Numbered from the stretch's first letter, positions 49,683-59,938 are shown. The stretch: 64,000 nucleotides of DNA from Bolinopsis microptera (GCF_026151205.1 NC_087079.1:2823730-2887729); one strand, 5' to 3'. Numbers and translations: made by a program. Notes: generated by a model from the letters alone, not told the origin.

Positions 49683-51756
49683 ATGAGTCCACGGCCGGGT
49701 GAACCGTACACAACGCTTGAAGGAGATGATGATGCAGCTGTGATTGAGACTAGTGAGGAGAAGGGGGACTCTGGTTCACTGACAGTGGAAGAGATGGTGA
49801 ACACGTAAGTGCAGAATATCATCGGAATTTATGTTATGCGTTTACATACTCGGGTACTTGCCAAGTTGACTGGTTGACAAGACATGATGGCTCATTAATG
49901 TGATTTTCACATTGAAAATGATAATTCCGACAAACCTTTGCGTAATTTATAATGAACGAATATTGAATATGTAAATATTTTCTTTAACAGGACAATTGGT
50001 GCAAATAGCTCTAAAGCATCTGTTTGGATCTTCATCTCACTCTATCTACTAGGACAGTTAGCAAGGGTGGCTGGCCCAGCTCTCGCTCTCATACCAATCT
50101 TCACAGGTGACTGTCTATAATTAAAATATGAAGAAGCAACTCTGAATCAATGTGAATTAATATTATTCAAAGATCTGGAAAAGTAATGAAGCAAATCTTA
50201 TATCAGTGCTTATTCATAAACAATATTTACTGTTATATATTGATGTAACTGATCTCAAAATAATGAAAATCAAGCGTGATTTAATGGGAAGTTCATAATA
50301 TGTCTGTACTGCAACTCATTTCCGATTTTTCTTAGGTTTCCTGAATTACGAAGACTGGGAATGTACCTCTGGTAAATGTGTTGAGCTAATGAACAACTTC
50401 ACGGGTGAGCCGAAAACATTTTTCAGTCGTGCCACAATCTGCGACAATTCACTGGAGCCAAACGTAGATTTCAACTGGAATACTGAAAGAACAAGTTACG
50501 CTATAGAATGGGGTCTGATTTGCTCGGACGAGAACAAGGACTCTAACATCAAGAGCTTCTTCTTCCTCGGTGCTTTTATGGGTCTCCTAACAGGTGGAGC
50601 TTTATTTGATAGGATCGGCAGGAAGACGACCTGTCTAGTTGGAATTGGAGTGACATCAGTCTCCTGTCTGGCTGTCTTCTTTGTGAACAGCTACGAAATC
50701 ATGCTGATTCTCAGAGTAGTGCACGGGTTCGGAGCTTTCATCGTGGTGGAGGGTGTTGATTTGCTGGCTGTGGAGTTCACTCCTTCTGATCTCAGGAACC
50801 TGAGTCAGATCCTGAGTAACTGCTTGTGGAGTCTGGGCTCTTTTCTTATAATTGGTATTTCTTATAGCATGAGGGATTGGCACCACATCTACTTGGTTCT
50901 AGGACTTGTTTTCGCTGTCACCGCTGTAGCAGTCTTCATTTACCCAGAATCACCCAGATTTCACCTCGTTAAAGGAAGAGAGAAAGAAGCAAGGGTAACA
51001 TTCAAGAAGCTGTCAAAGATCTTCAACACCAAAGAAATATCAGACGACACAAAGCTGACATACCAAGATTACGACAAGAACATCCTCGGACAAATCAAAG
51101 ACTTCATAAAATATCCCGTGATGCTGAAAAACACAGCTATCCTACTAGTATGTTGGGCGGCAATATCTTGCGTGTACTACGGTCTCAACTTCAGCTGGGG
51201 TAAGCTAGGAGCAGATATCTACAGCAGCATTCTCTTCGCTTCCCTCGGAGGTCTCATATCTGACGTGTCCGGGATGAACTACTTCATCATACACTTCTTC
51301 GGGAGAAAGAAAGCTGTGGTGATATGTTTTGCTGGGATCGCTGCACTCTTCTTCATCTCTATTCCCAGTTATGGGGTTCATCTTGCTGGCGGTTGGAATC
51401 TTGATCACGTGGTATGTCTACTTGCATCACTATTCATCGGGGGTGGGTGGGGTTCAGTGATACTCCTAACCAAGGAGCTGTCCCCTACTTCCCACAGAGG
51501 GATGATATTCTGCATGGGTTCTGCCTCTGCCAGGGTAGGTGCGTTTATCGGACCCAAGATGACGCTGCTCTACAACACCATTAATGCTAGAATCGTCCTG
51601 GCGATATTCGGGGGTATTGCATCCTTCGCTGCATTCCTGGCGTACTTTAACTCTGATAGTACTAACAAACCAATACCTTCCACTCCTGAGGATCTGGTGC
51701 AACTGAGATCGGACACTGGACATAGGAAGCTCGGCGAGGGAGATATTGAACTTTGA
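49683..51756 (+). CDS. SLC22-type organic ion transporter (MFS), three exons
   Basis: Exons 49683-49804, 49991-50106 and 50336-51756 join in phase (GT-AG introns of 186 and 229 bp) to 552 residues. Layout: acidic cytoplasmic N-terminus; first membrane helix in exon 2 (VWIFISLYLLGQLARVAGPA); extracellular loop with cysteines (WECTSGKCVEL, ATICDNS). Then the SLC22 signature AIEWGLICSDENK, helix 2 and the MFS loop GGALFDRIGRKTT, RVVHGFGAF, YPESPRF after helix 6, and a second MFS-like loop (HFFGRKK) between helices 8 and 9. About twelve helices in total. The family moves organic cations, anions or carnitine-like solutes across the plasma membrane; the substrate cannot be read from sequence. A LINE lies in its 3' UTR. 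Confidence 0.9.
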
Positions 51757-51817
51757 ATGAGCATTACACTGGCATTAACTGGATGCACAAACTTGGTAGT
51801 GAAAAGCTTTTATTTTT

Positions 51818-51831
51818 ATAGTTTGGACATT
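51818..51831 (+). other. target-site duplication, left copy
   Basis: ATAGTTTGGACATT, repeated at 54973-54986, brackets the LINE and defines its insertion point in the transporter 3' UTR. Confidence 0.85.
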
Positions 51832-51836
51832 TTTAG

Positions 51837-52340
51837 ATGGTCCGTTCGAGTAATGTCAGCGGTGGAGACGGTGGTGACGCCAACTCCAACATATTTAACC
51901 CGAAGAAGAAATCATTTGTATCAACAACCATTGCATTAATGATCAGCTTCGCCACATTTAACATCCGTGGGCTCGGTGTTCAGCAAGATGATAGCTTACA
52001 TAGTAAACGTGAGTTACTAGGATTAGACTGTGAAAAGTACAATGTCGACATCTGCGCTCTGCAGGAAACTAAAGTCACCGAATCAGACAGCCTTGTTTTG
52101 CGCAACGGTTTTAACTTGTTTCTGTTCGAGCAGTTGGATAGTCGCCATGGAGGCTTGGGTTTTATAATCAGTCCTCGCATGATGAACTATGTGGTTCGCT
52201 GGAAGTACATCAGTGACCGGGTATGCTATGTCGATATTTGCATCCCCTCACGTAGCGGTACACCCCTACGTTGCAGGGTGATCAATGCCTACTGTCCACA
52301 TCAGGGGCTAGTCCGTAAAAATTCCAGTTGTTTTGGATAA
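51837..52340 (+). pseudogene. LINE endonuclease domain, frameshifted
   Basis: ATFNIRGLGV, ALQETKV and HGGLGFIIS are APE-endonuclease motifs. The frame stops at 52338-52340 after a one-base insertion in the A run near 52318. The continuation (LGDFNSKLG, FSDHRLV) is in the frame that starts by 52333. Confidence 0.85.
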
Positions 52341-54885
52341 CTTTTATGGGCAGCTAAGAGAGGCCAAGAATGTACCCTCTAATGTGGAGTTGCAATTTCT
52401 GGGTGACTTTAATTCAAAACTGGGTAAATTATCCCCTTCTGATATTGAACAGGGTTTTGGTAGATATATGGGGAAATACGGAATGGGAGTAAGGAACGAA
52501 AATGGTTCTAGATTACTGGATTTTATCTCAGAAAATAATCTGTTTGCTGTGAACACTAGTTTTATACAACCTAGCAGACGTGTTACATCATTTACTGGTT
52601 GGCGGAAGGATTGGTCGGCTGGTCGGTACAGTAAGAAGACACTGCCTGTATACTCTCAAATAGATTACATACTATGCCGAAATAGATCTAAGTGTCTTTT
52701 GACTCAATCAAGAACTTATGCTGGTACTAAAACATTTTCAGATCATAGACTTGTCATTGCTCGCATCAATTTCAGCAACATTCATCTTTGTTTCAAACCT
52801 AAACAACGTCGTGTTCCTTCTTATAATATATCAGAACTTGTAAGCAACAAAGATATGCAACATAAATATCACTTGGCCCTTGAAGGCAAGTTCTCAAATT
52901 TTGTGACCAGCAACGATCCAAATGCCGACCTTCAAAATCTTATGTCTCATATTCGTGATGCTGCCAATGTTTCCATCGGCCCAAAACCTAAAGCTCGCTT
53001 GAAACATCACAGCAGTGATGACACTCTCAAAGAGCTTGTTGAAAAGCGTCACGATCTCCGACAGCTACTTAACAATAGTCGATCTCTTGATCGAACTACA
53101 TTGAGGTCATCCATCAACCACCTCACTAATAGTATCCAGAAAAGATTAGTTGAAGTGAGGTCTGCTCAAGCTGATCAGACCTATAGTGATATTACTAACA
53201 CAAACGATTCAAGGAAAATGTTTGAAGCAGTAAGACATCTTCAGAAAAGTAAACCACCTAATAACTCGATTGGTGTTCATGATGAAAATGGCTGTTTGAT
53301 TGCATCTGACGACATGAAAGCTTCTGTTGTTAGAGACTATCTCGAAAAACAGCTGACTCGCAATGAGCAACCTCTCGAGCCTTTTGAGGGTCTACCACGT
53401 GCTCTCAATGTCCCTTTTACTGGAGTTGAAATACATGCAGCCACCTCTAGCTTGAAAAATGGGAGGGCAAATGGTCCCGATGGAATACCCAACGAGCTAA
53501 TTAAGTACTCTAATAGTACAGTCCATGAACATTATGCTGGAATCATAAACAGTTGTTTCGAGACACATACTTTCCCCATTTCCATTGGTGAGGCTACTAT
53601 AACACCCTTACAGAAGCCAAAAAAACCTATTGGTCCTCTGAAGAATTTACGTCCACTCACCTTGTCCAATGCAGCCAGAAAAATTCTGTCTATGGCTACT
53701 CTTAAAAGGATAGAAGAAAAAGTGAACGCCTTCACTGGTCCATGGCAGTGTGCATACAAACGCGCTCGTTCTTGTGCTGATATTGTTTGGTGTTAGCGAG
53801 TTCTACTGTCAGTTGTCCAAAGGAAGAAATGGGAGTATCATCGCATGGGCATTGATATGTCTAGTGCGTTTGACACGATCAAACGCACTACGATTCTTGA
53901 ACTCCTGAAACTGTGTGGCTGTACTGAGGATGAGCTGAGGATTGTCCGGTTGTTGTTGTCCAACACAAAGCTACGGGTGAAGGTAAATGGAGTTCTTTCA
54001 GCTGAGTTTTTAAGTCTCCTTGGAGCTTTCCAAGGTGACTGTCTATCCGGCTGTCTGTTCACCCTTGTCTTGGCTGGTGCTTTGAATGAACTTAGATGGA
54101 CTATAACAATCAGTTTAGATAGGCCGATCCCCCCGATTACTATTGCTGGCCTTCCACTTGACACTGAATATGCTGATGATGTTGACTTCAATGATGAAGA
54201 GGAAGACAACTTGAGAGCAATTTTGCCCCAGGCAACAGCTATACTCGAGAAATGGAACCTCTTTGTCAATGAAGACAAAACGGACTTCACTCATGTTTAT
54301 TTAGCTAGTACGGGTGAAGTCGACAGTGATGGAAAATTAGTGTCGGGGAATGAAGCATGGAGGAAAAGTATCACTCTAGGGTCCGTCTTGTGTAGCAAAG
54401 CTGATATTCAGCGTCGCATAAACCTGGGATATGCTGCCTTTAACAATTACAAGAAGGCCTGGAGTGATAAACTGCCCCTAAACAAACGTCTAATACTGTA
54501 TAATGCTTTAGTCGTATCGGTTCTTATGTACAACTCATCCTGTTGGGCCGTCCCCAAAATAATCCTTGAAAAACTAGATGTTGTTCACCGCAGACATCTT
54601 CGCACTATTTTGAATATAAAGTACCCATTAGTCATCTCCAACAAAAACTTGTATAAACGCTGCAATGCTGAACCATTGTCAGAAAAAGTGGCCCGTAGTC
54701 GGTGGAGAATGTTAGGACATGTTTTGCGGGGTCCTATTGACGGACCAGCGTTTTCTTCCCTCATTTTTGCCATCAATACACTGGACTTACCATGTAAAAG
54801 AAATCTTTATTTGAATAATATCTTTGACCTGCATTATCTCCGTAATTTGAGTTATGACAAGAGATATTGGCGGAATTTGCAATGA
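52333..54885 (+). pseudogene. LINE endonuclease C-terminus and reverse transcriptase, one nonsense codon
   Basis: Open 52333-53796, then TAG, then the same frame continues to 54885. Motifs: LGDFNSKLG and FSDHRLV (endonuclease), LKNGRANGPDGIPNELIKYS, TPLQKPKKPIG..LRPLTL, IDMSSAFDTI (catalytic Asp), GAFQGDCLSG, EYADDVDF (catalytic Asp pair). The C-terminal LEKLDVVHRRHLRTILNI and RWRMLGHVLR follow. The single TAG at 53794 sits between the fingers and the first catalytic Asp. With the upstream frameshift this copy is inactive but young. Confidence 0.88.
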
Positions 54886-54986
54886 AGTTTTTAATTTTTA
54901 GTTTTTGTTTTTGGGAAAGATTAGACTTGGGCGTTGTTTTTTAAACTATCCCTTGTTTAGAACTTTGATTTAATAGTTTGGACATT

Positions 54987-56365
54987 GCTGATTTCTGATC
55001 GGACGAGTAAGTTGATATCAAAAGCTAAATGATAACTTATTAGAAAGATAGAGAAGATACAAGTAGGGTATAGATAAGGGTTCTGTATAGAGGCGAGCAC
55101 ATTTAATTGAATCATCGTAATTGAATGAACTAAGGCAATGTTAATTGAATCATACACTCGTAATTGAATGAACTAAGGCAATGTTAATTGAATCATACAC
55201 TAGTAATTGAATAATGTGATACTATCTGACAAAGTTAATTGATTCATACACTAGTAATTGAATAATGTGATACTAGCTGGCAGTGTTAATTGATTCATAC
55301 ACTAGTAATTGAACAATGTGATACTAGCTGACAAGTTAATTGATTCATACACTAGTAATTGAATAATGTGATACTAGCTGGCATTGTTAATTGATTCATA
55401 CACTAGTAATTGAACAATGTGACACTAGCTAGCCAATATGAACGGATAACGTCTGTCACGTGACTTGTAAGGGTGTTTGATACTCTTCTTATCAAATTAT
55501 TAATGTTATTGTGTACGTCACGTGATTTGCAAGTGTAGATGAAGTTCTGTACGTGATCAAATTAATGTTATCGTTTACGTGTGATGATTATATTTGTTAC
55601 ATTGAAGTTGAGTAGTGAATGAGACACGTGATTTTAGAGATAAAACACCATGTACTTTGAGTTAACCTGTGTTGACGCATCGAATTAACATACTTAAGTA
55701 GATTCTGCAAAGTTGCACTGTATTTGATATACTAACGTTCTGTAGCTCTAGATCTATCTCTCACCGAGATCTAATACTGTGATGACACATGATCATACAG
55801 TGTTCTGCAAAAACAAATAAACTCATCAAATTAATGTAACGTTATTTAAATATATTTGATATGATAAGATATGTAATGATTGGAATTTCAGGTAAACCCG
55901 TTCTCAAAAAACTACAGAACACTTCGCAATGATAAAATTTAACATGCAATATAATAATAATGGCAAGGATGCCAGCAATGGTGCCTCTCAAAGTCTCAAT
56001 TTAGAAAGCGGGTCTTGAAAAAGTTGACCTCTACTTGATAAAAGCAGATCTTACCCATGTCAAAATGAATATATGCAGTGAAATGTGATATTTTGAAGTC
56101 AAACATGACTTTTGGCATTCATTTTTTGTCACGGCAAAGGTGTCATAAAATTCGTGTTTAATACCACTTTAATGAAATATATTTGCCATTGACTTGATAT
56201 TGGTCGCATAGCAAGCGATTTACAGCAACAACAGAAAATGGGAGGTCCTATTCTAAAAGTCACAGCATCCTTGGTTGGGTCTAGTCAGTCAGCACCCCTG
56301 GGTGGGCCTGTAACATTCCAAAAAGAAAAAACCTTACCTAAAACACTCAATTCAAAATATATTTA
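54987..56365. other. transporter 3' flank, tandem repeat, left flank of the viral module
   Basis: Begins with the original 3' UTR sequence displaced by the LINE. Contains the tandem repeat at 55085-55435, then AT-rich sequence to the zinc-finger coiled-coil gene. No terminal inverted repeat of the Polinton could be identified here; if the element starts in this interval its end is not evident. Confidence 0.45.
55085..55435 (+). repeat. 43-63-bp tandem repeat, GTTAATTGATTCATACACTA units
   Basis: About seven copies of a unit with GTTAATTGATTCATACACTA followed by GTAATTGAATAATGTGATAC. The first two copies carry GAACTAAGGC in place of the GTGATACTAGCTG segment. Confidence 0.9.
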
Positions 56366-56890
56366 CTAAAGTCCAAAGAACTTATTTCTAGCTGAATCAG
56401 TATTCTTTCTTTTAGATGTAGGGTTGACATAGACTGACACTGAGTCACTATCCATGTCGCTTGCTACGTCGTTATCCGAATCTGAAATCCTGTTAGATAA
56501 TTTGATTGTGTTCAGCTGAGTAGATGCTGTTTCATTTATTTCATCGTTATCAGCTATAAGTTTTTGAAACTGTCTTAGCACTTTTTCATGTTTATTGATT
56601 GTCCATTCCATTTCTTCGTAGAAATCTCGTAGCTGATAAATGGCTGTTTGTAAATTCTCAATAGACGCATCGTGGTTATCTATATCATTTGGATCATGAT
56701 CATGGATAAGAGGGTTTTCCGATGGTATACTGCATTGTATTTGTTCGTCAATATTTTCCGCTTCCGAATTGTTGCTAGATAAACTTGACGCATAAGGATG
56801 CACTCTGTAACGATGACTAGCCAAGCTTGAGGACGTTTTGTAACTTTTGTTGCACTTCTGACATTGGTGTTTTCGTGATTCCAATTCCAT
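56366..56890 (-). CDS. single C2H2 zinc-finger, coiled-coil protein
   Basis: 174 residues. Residues about 9-31 form one C2H2 finger (CQKCNKSYKTSSSLASHRYR..H). A Ser/Asn/Asp-rich segment follows, then a predicted coiled coil at about 80-125 (LQTAIYQLRDFYEEMEWTIN), an acidic stretch (SDSDNDVASDMDSDS) and a basic end (TSKRKN). A TATAAATA box lies about 115 bp upstream on the same strand (57005-57012). Small finger-plus-coil proteins of unknown role are common beside Polinton structural genes. It may be a regulator or nucleoprotein; not established. Confidence 0.72.
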   Translation of the reverse strand: MELESRKHQCQKCNKSYKTSSSLASHRYRVHPYASSLSSNNSEAENIDEQIQCSIPSENPLIHDHDPNDIDNHDASIENLQTAIYQLRDFYEEMEWTINKHEKVLRQFQKLIADNDEINETASTQLNTIKLSNRISDSDNDVASDMDSDSVSVYVNPTSKRKNTDSARNKFFGL

Positions 56891-57004
56891 ATATTAATGA
56901 TTCGTCAAAACTTGCTGACTTTTTTTTGGCAAAACTAGTTAAATGCAGGCAATGTATGCTCTTGCTAACAATTAAAACAGATCAATTTTGTATAAGATTC
57001 GTTG

Positions 57005-57012
57005 TATTTATA
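57005..57012 (-). promoter_or_regulatory. TATA box of the zinc-finger coiled-coil gene
   Basis: TATAAATA on the minus strand, the same octamer found before the glycoprotein, penton-like 2 and core protein genes. Confidence 0.55.
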
Positions 57013-57059
57013 GCTTTTAAAAAGATGTTATCCAAGAAAACAGATAATAACACAGCTTC

Positions 57060-57360
57060 ACAATATTATATGATCATAATATAATCGTCATATGATCATC
57101 AAATGATTTTCCTACTCAACAATTTTGATGACTCAACTAATGGTGATATCATCACATTTTTATAATGATATGATCATCATATTATATGATCATCATATTA
57201 TATATGATCATCATATGATCATCATATGACCGTCTTATGATTTTCGTTCTCAACAACCTTGTGAACAGAGACAAAAAAAAATGATGGGAGCAAATCTGAC
57301 GCTGCCATAAGCTAGAAAATTTGAGGTTAGTGATCTGTAAATTACAAGTTACGTAAATAG
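57060..57360 (+). promoter_or_regulatory. ATCATATGATC palindromic control module, copies 1 and 2
   Basis: 57150-57360 carries repeated ATGATCATCATATGATC words, then TGATTTTCGTTCTCAACAAC and CAAATCTGACGCTGCCATAA. The same order occurs at 58282-58480. A shorter degenerate copy is at 57065-57140 (ATGATCATAATATAATCGTC, CTACTCAACAATTTTGATGA). Each word is self-complementary. Confidence 0.8.
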
Positions 57361-57470
57361 ATTCGTTAACATTGCGATGATATTAAGGTAAAAAATTTAG
57401 ATAAATAAAAGATCGCAAAACAGTCTTGAACTATTTACTCATTATAAACACATGTATAGTTCATTGTATT

Positions 57471-58046
57471 TTATAATTCTTCCTCATTCACTTGGTCTGC
57501 TGCATGCATCAGATTCATCGGGGTAATGTCGTCAACAGTTCTATGGCAGGTGAATTCTTGTCGAAAGTGCGAAGATATCAACTTGAAAGCTTCGCGAATC
57601 AGAGGATTAGATCTGCCTATGATACCCACTACCAACAGTATAGCTGCAATATACCAGTAGTTTATGCTATGAATCTCGAAGCTGGGGTTCCCAGTGCATT
57701 CTAAGTTAACTTTTTCCTCCACAAACTGGGGTGATATTAAAACGTAATCCTTAAAGTTCATTGCAGTGAAGCCGTCATCTTTCTTCATTTTCTTCATTAT
57801 TTTATCATTAACTATGTGGTCCACCCAAGAAAAGCGGAAGCCTTTATCTGTTAGCTTCGTCTCGTAAATTGCAATACGATCTTCTTGTGCACATCGGAGG
57901 TGAAGAGTGCTGTTTACTCGAAATAAATGAGCAGTTTGATTTTCTCCTTCAAATATGAAATAATCTTGAGTAAAATTATCGTTCACTTTAAAGTCAACGG
58001 TGAACGAAAGGGTAGTAACTGTCACAAGTAACAAGGTAAAGTTCAT
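57471..58046 (-). CDS. unrecognised type I membrane glycoprotein of the viral module
   Basis: 191 residues from ATG 58046, chosen because a TATA box at 58087-58095 predicts transcription start near 58060, below the alternative ATG at 58070. Signal peptide MNFTLLLVTVTTLSFTV; N-glycosylation sequons (NFT, NQT, NST). Two extracellular cysteines (LHLRC and NLECTG) with an FRFSW between, an arrangement loosely like one Ig domain. One membrane segment near residues 130-146 (YWYIAAILLVVGIIG) and a cytoplasmic tail of about 45 residues. I do not recognise a family. It might be a captured host receptor fragment or a virion or infected-cell surface protein. Function unknown. Confidence 0.65.
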   Translation of the reverse strand: MNFTLLLVTVTTLSFTVDFKVNDNFTQDYFIFEGENQTAHLFRVNSTLHLRCAQEDRIAIYETKLTDKGFRFSWVDHIVNDKIMKKMKKDDGFTAMNFKDYVLISPQFVEEKVNLECTGNPSFEIHSINYWYIAAILLVVGIIGRSNPLIREAFKLISSHFRQEFTCHRTVDDITPMNLMHAADQVNEEEL

Positions 58047-58086
58047 TTTGTTTTGTTGCAGGGGTAACAACTGGAGAACACTGGTT

Positions 58087-58095
58087 ATATTTATA
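58087..58095 (-). promoter_or_regulatory. TATA box of the membrane glycoprotein gene
   Basis: TATAAATAT on the minus strand, about 41 bases before the ATG at 58046. Confidence 0.6.
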
Positions 58096-58281
58096 GTATA
58101 GAGTAACGATTATACGAGTTTCGTGCAAGCTTTATTGAGTCATTGATGATTGAGAATAGATTTGCGTAAAAAGAAACTACAGTACCCTCACGGAAAGCTG
58201 GCATATCGAGCTTTATGTGTAATTTTAATACAGTTTCGACTTTCGAGCTTTTAGCTGTAGCTTTTCGCAAGCAGGATCTAA

Positions 58282-58500
58282 TCACATTTCTATAATGATA
58301 TGATCATCATATGATCATCATATGATCATCATATGATCATCATATGATCATTGATCATAATATAATCGTCTGATGATTTTAGTTCTCAACAACTTTGTGA
58401 ACAATGACTTGAAATTATGTGGCAAATCTGACATTGCCACAACCTCGAAAATTTTAGGGCAATGGTCTGTAAATAACAAATATAATCATAATCGTGAAGT
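58282..58500 (+). promoter_or_regulatory. ATCATATGATC palindromic control module, copy 3
   Basis: Direct-orientation copy of the 57150-57360 module, with five closely spaced ATCATATGATC words (58305-58352). CAACAACTTTGTGAACAATG and CAAATCTGACATTGCC follow. It lies between the divergent glycoprotein and penton-like genes, and the open frame from 58373 that crosses it is not coding. Confidence 0.8.
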
Positions 58501-58516
58501 TAAACATAAACAACGT

Positions 58517-58524
58517 TATATAAG
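58517..58524 (+). promoter_or_regulatory. TATA box of penton-like gene 1
   Basis: TATATAAG in the context CGTTATATAAG. The boxes before the two right-hand minus-strand genes read GTTATATAAAAG. Confidence 0.65.
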
Positions 58525-58564
58525 TACCCCTAGAATAATCAGTTTATCATTAACCCACTATCGC

Positions 58565-59041
58565 TTGTTGCAATTTTTCATACTGGAGCCACCTGGACAA
58601 ATTGTTTTAGTTTCTTCTAGCGCAGAACTGAAAGTTCGTTTTCGTAATACACTGAATGTCATAGGTAAGAAGGTTGCACTCGTCAGTCTTTGCCATCCCT
58701 ATATTCAACGCCGGGGACAAGGGCGTGCAAAGAGACTGGTGAAAGATGGTCTCAATGCAGGGGAGACTATGACGGCTGTCATCAAATGTGACCACGTAAA
58801 AGACAGCACCGTCATTGGAGATAACGAAAACAACCTTTCCAGTTGGCCAATTCGATGTCTTGATGTGTTACAGTTGGAAACAAAACGCGAGCAAGATTTA
58901 ATTGAAATCAGAAACCCGATGTTTCACGAATTTAGTGTGGAGACTTTGGCAGGACTAACTATTTTATTGCATGACTTGAACGGTGAAAAAATAAAGTTTT
59001 ACCCTAATGGAAACGTTGTACTGAAATTAAAGATTGTATAA
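58565..59041 (+). CDS. penton/minor capsid-like protein 1, start unclear
   Basis: About 158 residues. The frame is open far upstream, but sequence before the TATA box at 58517 belongs to the control module. No in-frame ATG exists between the box and 58769. Codons TTG TTG at 58565-58570 sit where a start would be expected, so the ATG may have been lost, or a non-AUG start or splicing is used. Core motifs FRNTLNVIGKKVALVSLCHP match the N-terminal pattern of Polinton penton-like proteins. The C-terminal strand pattern (ETLAGLTILLHDLNGEKIKF..NGNVVLKLKI) recurs in the next gene. It would be a vertex or minor capsid component. Confidence 0.65.
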   Translation: MLQFFILEPPGQIVLVSSSAELKVRFRNTLNVIGKKVALVSLCHPYIQRRGQGRAKRLVKDGLNAGETMTAVIKCDHVKDSTVIGDNENNLSSWPIRCLDVLQLETKREQDLIEIRNPMFHEFSVETLAGLTILLHDLNGEKIKFYPNGNVVLKLKIV

Positions 59042-59169
59042 CGGAAATTGTGTAAATCTGGTAAACTACATCAAAGTTTACAAAAAAAAAAACATTTCAC
59101 TGCATCAATGAAATTTGATTTCATCCCAATTTTAGGTTGGTTCTTTTCAACTAAAGCTAAAATCGATGC

Positions 59170-59178
59170 TATAAATAG
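59170..59178 (+). promoter_or_regulatory. TATA box of penton-like gene 2
   Basis: TATAAATAG, 34 bases before the ATG at 59204. Confidence 0.6.
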
Positions 59179-59203
59179 CTGCATCATGATCCATCACGTT
59201 AAG

Positions 59204-59935
59204 ATGGATACACCGAACACTATTGTCATTGTCGGAGGGTTAAATGGAAACCAGGCGAAGCTGCAAACTCAGCTCAAGCCCGTGAAAATTGAAAAAGATG
59301 TTGGTCTAGCCATCACTTCCATTTTTCACGGAGAAGTGTATAATATCAATAATAGCAACAATAAAGTGCGCTTTAATGTAAGCTGGACTGAGGAGATATG
59401 CAGTGTAACAATACCGATTGGACATTATTCTTCTACTGCAGCTGTCATGAGAGCAATTTCAGAAAGCTTTCAGAGGCATGTGTGGGCTGACGTGTCAGAA
59501 TTTGAAAAGCCCCGACTAGATGTCTTTCTGCGCAAAGAGCTACTTCAAGCCAGCGTTCATAACATGAAGCTCTTGACAACCGATATGTACGGTGTTCTCT
59601 GGACAATGCTAGGAATAGGAGATGAACTTGAAACAACCAAACAAGTCACCGTTAAAAATACAAATTTCGATCTTAACTTGGAGCCAGCATTTCTGTACGT
59701 CAACATTGTTGAGAACTCTTATATCAATGGTAGACTATCGAGGGTTCTGAACATGTTACCAATTTCATTGAAAGCCCACTGTTCCTATTATGAGTTCACA
59801 CAGCCGAATTTTGTTCCAATAGAGGTGAAGGAATTTTCGAAGATCATCCTAGAAATCCGAAATATGGATGGTGAGTTTGTACCTTTCGAACCAAAGATCA
59901 AAACAATCATCACGTTACAGACGAAGCAGCTATAA
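59204..59935 (+). CDS. penton/minor capsid-like protein 2
   Basis: 243 residues from ATG 59204. An upstream in-frame ATG at 59048 exists, but the TATA box at 59170 lies inside that extension. The N-terminus (LNGNQAKLQTQLKPVKIEKD, then VGLAITSIFHG) and the IPIGHYSSTAAVMRAISESF segment follow the jelly-roll pattern of Polinton/adintovirus penton or minor capsid proteins. The middle has TTDMYGVLWTMLGIG. The C-terminus (FSKIILEIRNMDGEFVPF..KIKTIITLQ) is alignable with the end of protein 1. Stop codon TAA overlaps the TATA box of the next gene. Capsid vertex role inferred from family. Confidence 0.75.
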   Translation: MDTPNTIVIVGGLNGNQAKLQTQLKPVKIEKDVGLAITSIFHGEVYNINNSNNKVRFNVSWTEEICSVTIPIGHYSSTAAVMRAISESFQRHVWADVSEFEKPRLDVFLRKELLQASVHNMKLLTTDMYGVLWTMLGIGDELETTKQVTVKNTNFDLNLEPAFLYVNIVENSYINGRLSRVLNMLPISLKAHCSYYEFTQPNFVPIEVKEFSKIILEIRNMDGEFVPFEPKIKTIITLQTKQL

Positions 59936-59938
59936 ATA
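59931..59938 (+). promoter_or_regulatory. TATA box overlapping the stop codon
   Basis: TATAAATA includes the TAA stop of penton-like gene 2 and lies 44 bases before the ATG of the core-protein gene. Confidence 0.6.

Larger units (their letters stand above)
51832..54972 (+). mobile_element. RTE-like LINE inserted in the transporter 3' UTR
   Basis: 3,141 bp between perfect 14-bp duplications (ATAGTTTGGACATT), same orientation as the transporter gene. It has one long endonuclease-RT frame, almost no 5' UTR before the ATG at 51837, and no poly(A) (3' end ...CTTTGATTTA). The small single-ORF design and non-poly(A) tail point to the RTE group; this is inference. Confidence 0.85.

Noticed and set aside
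58373-58564. N-terminal extension of the first penton-like protein from the ATG at 58373
   Set aside because: The stretch overlaps a duplicated non-coding control module and lies upstream of the TATA box at 58517.
59048-59203. Upstream ATG at 59048 as start of penton-like protein 2
   Set aside because: A TATA box at 59170 lies inside the extension, and the ATG at 59204 gives the family-like N-terminus.
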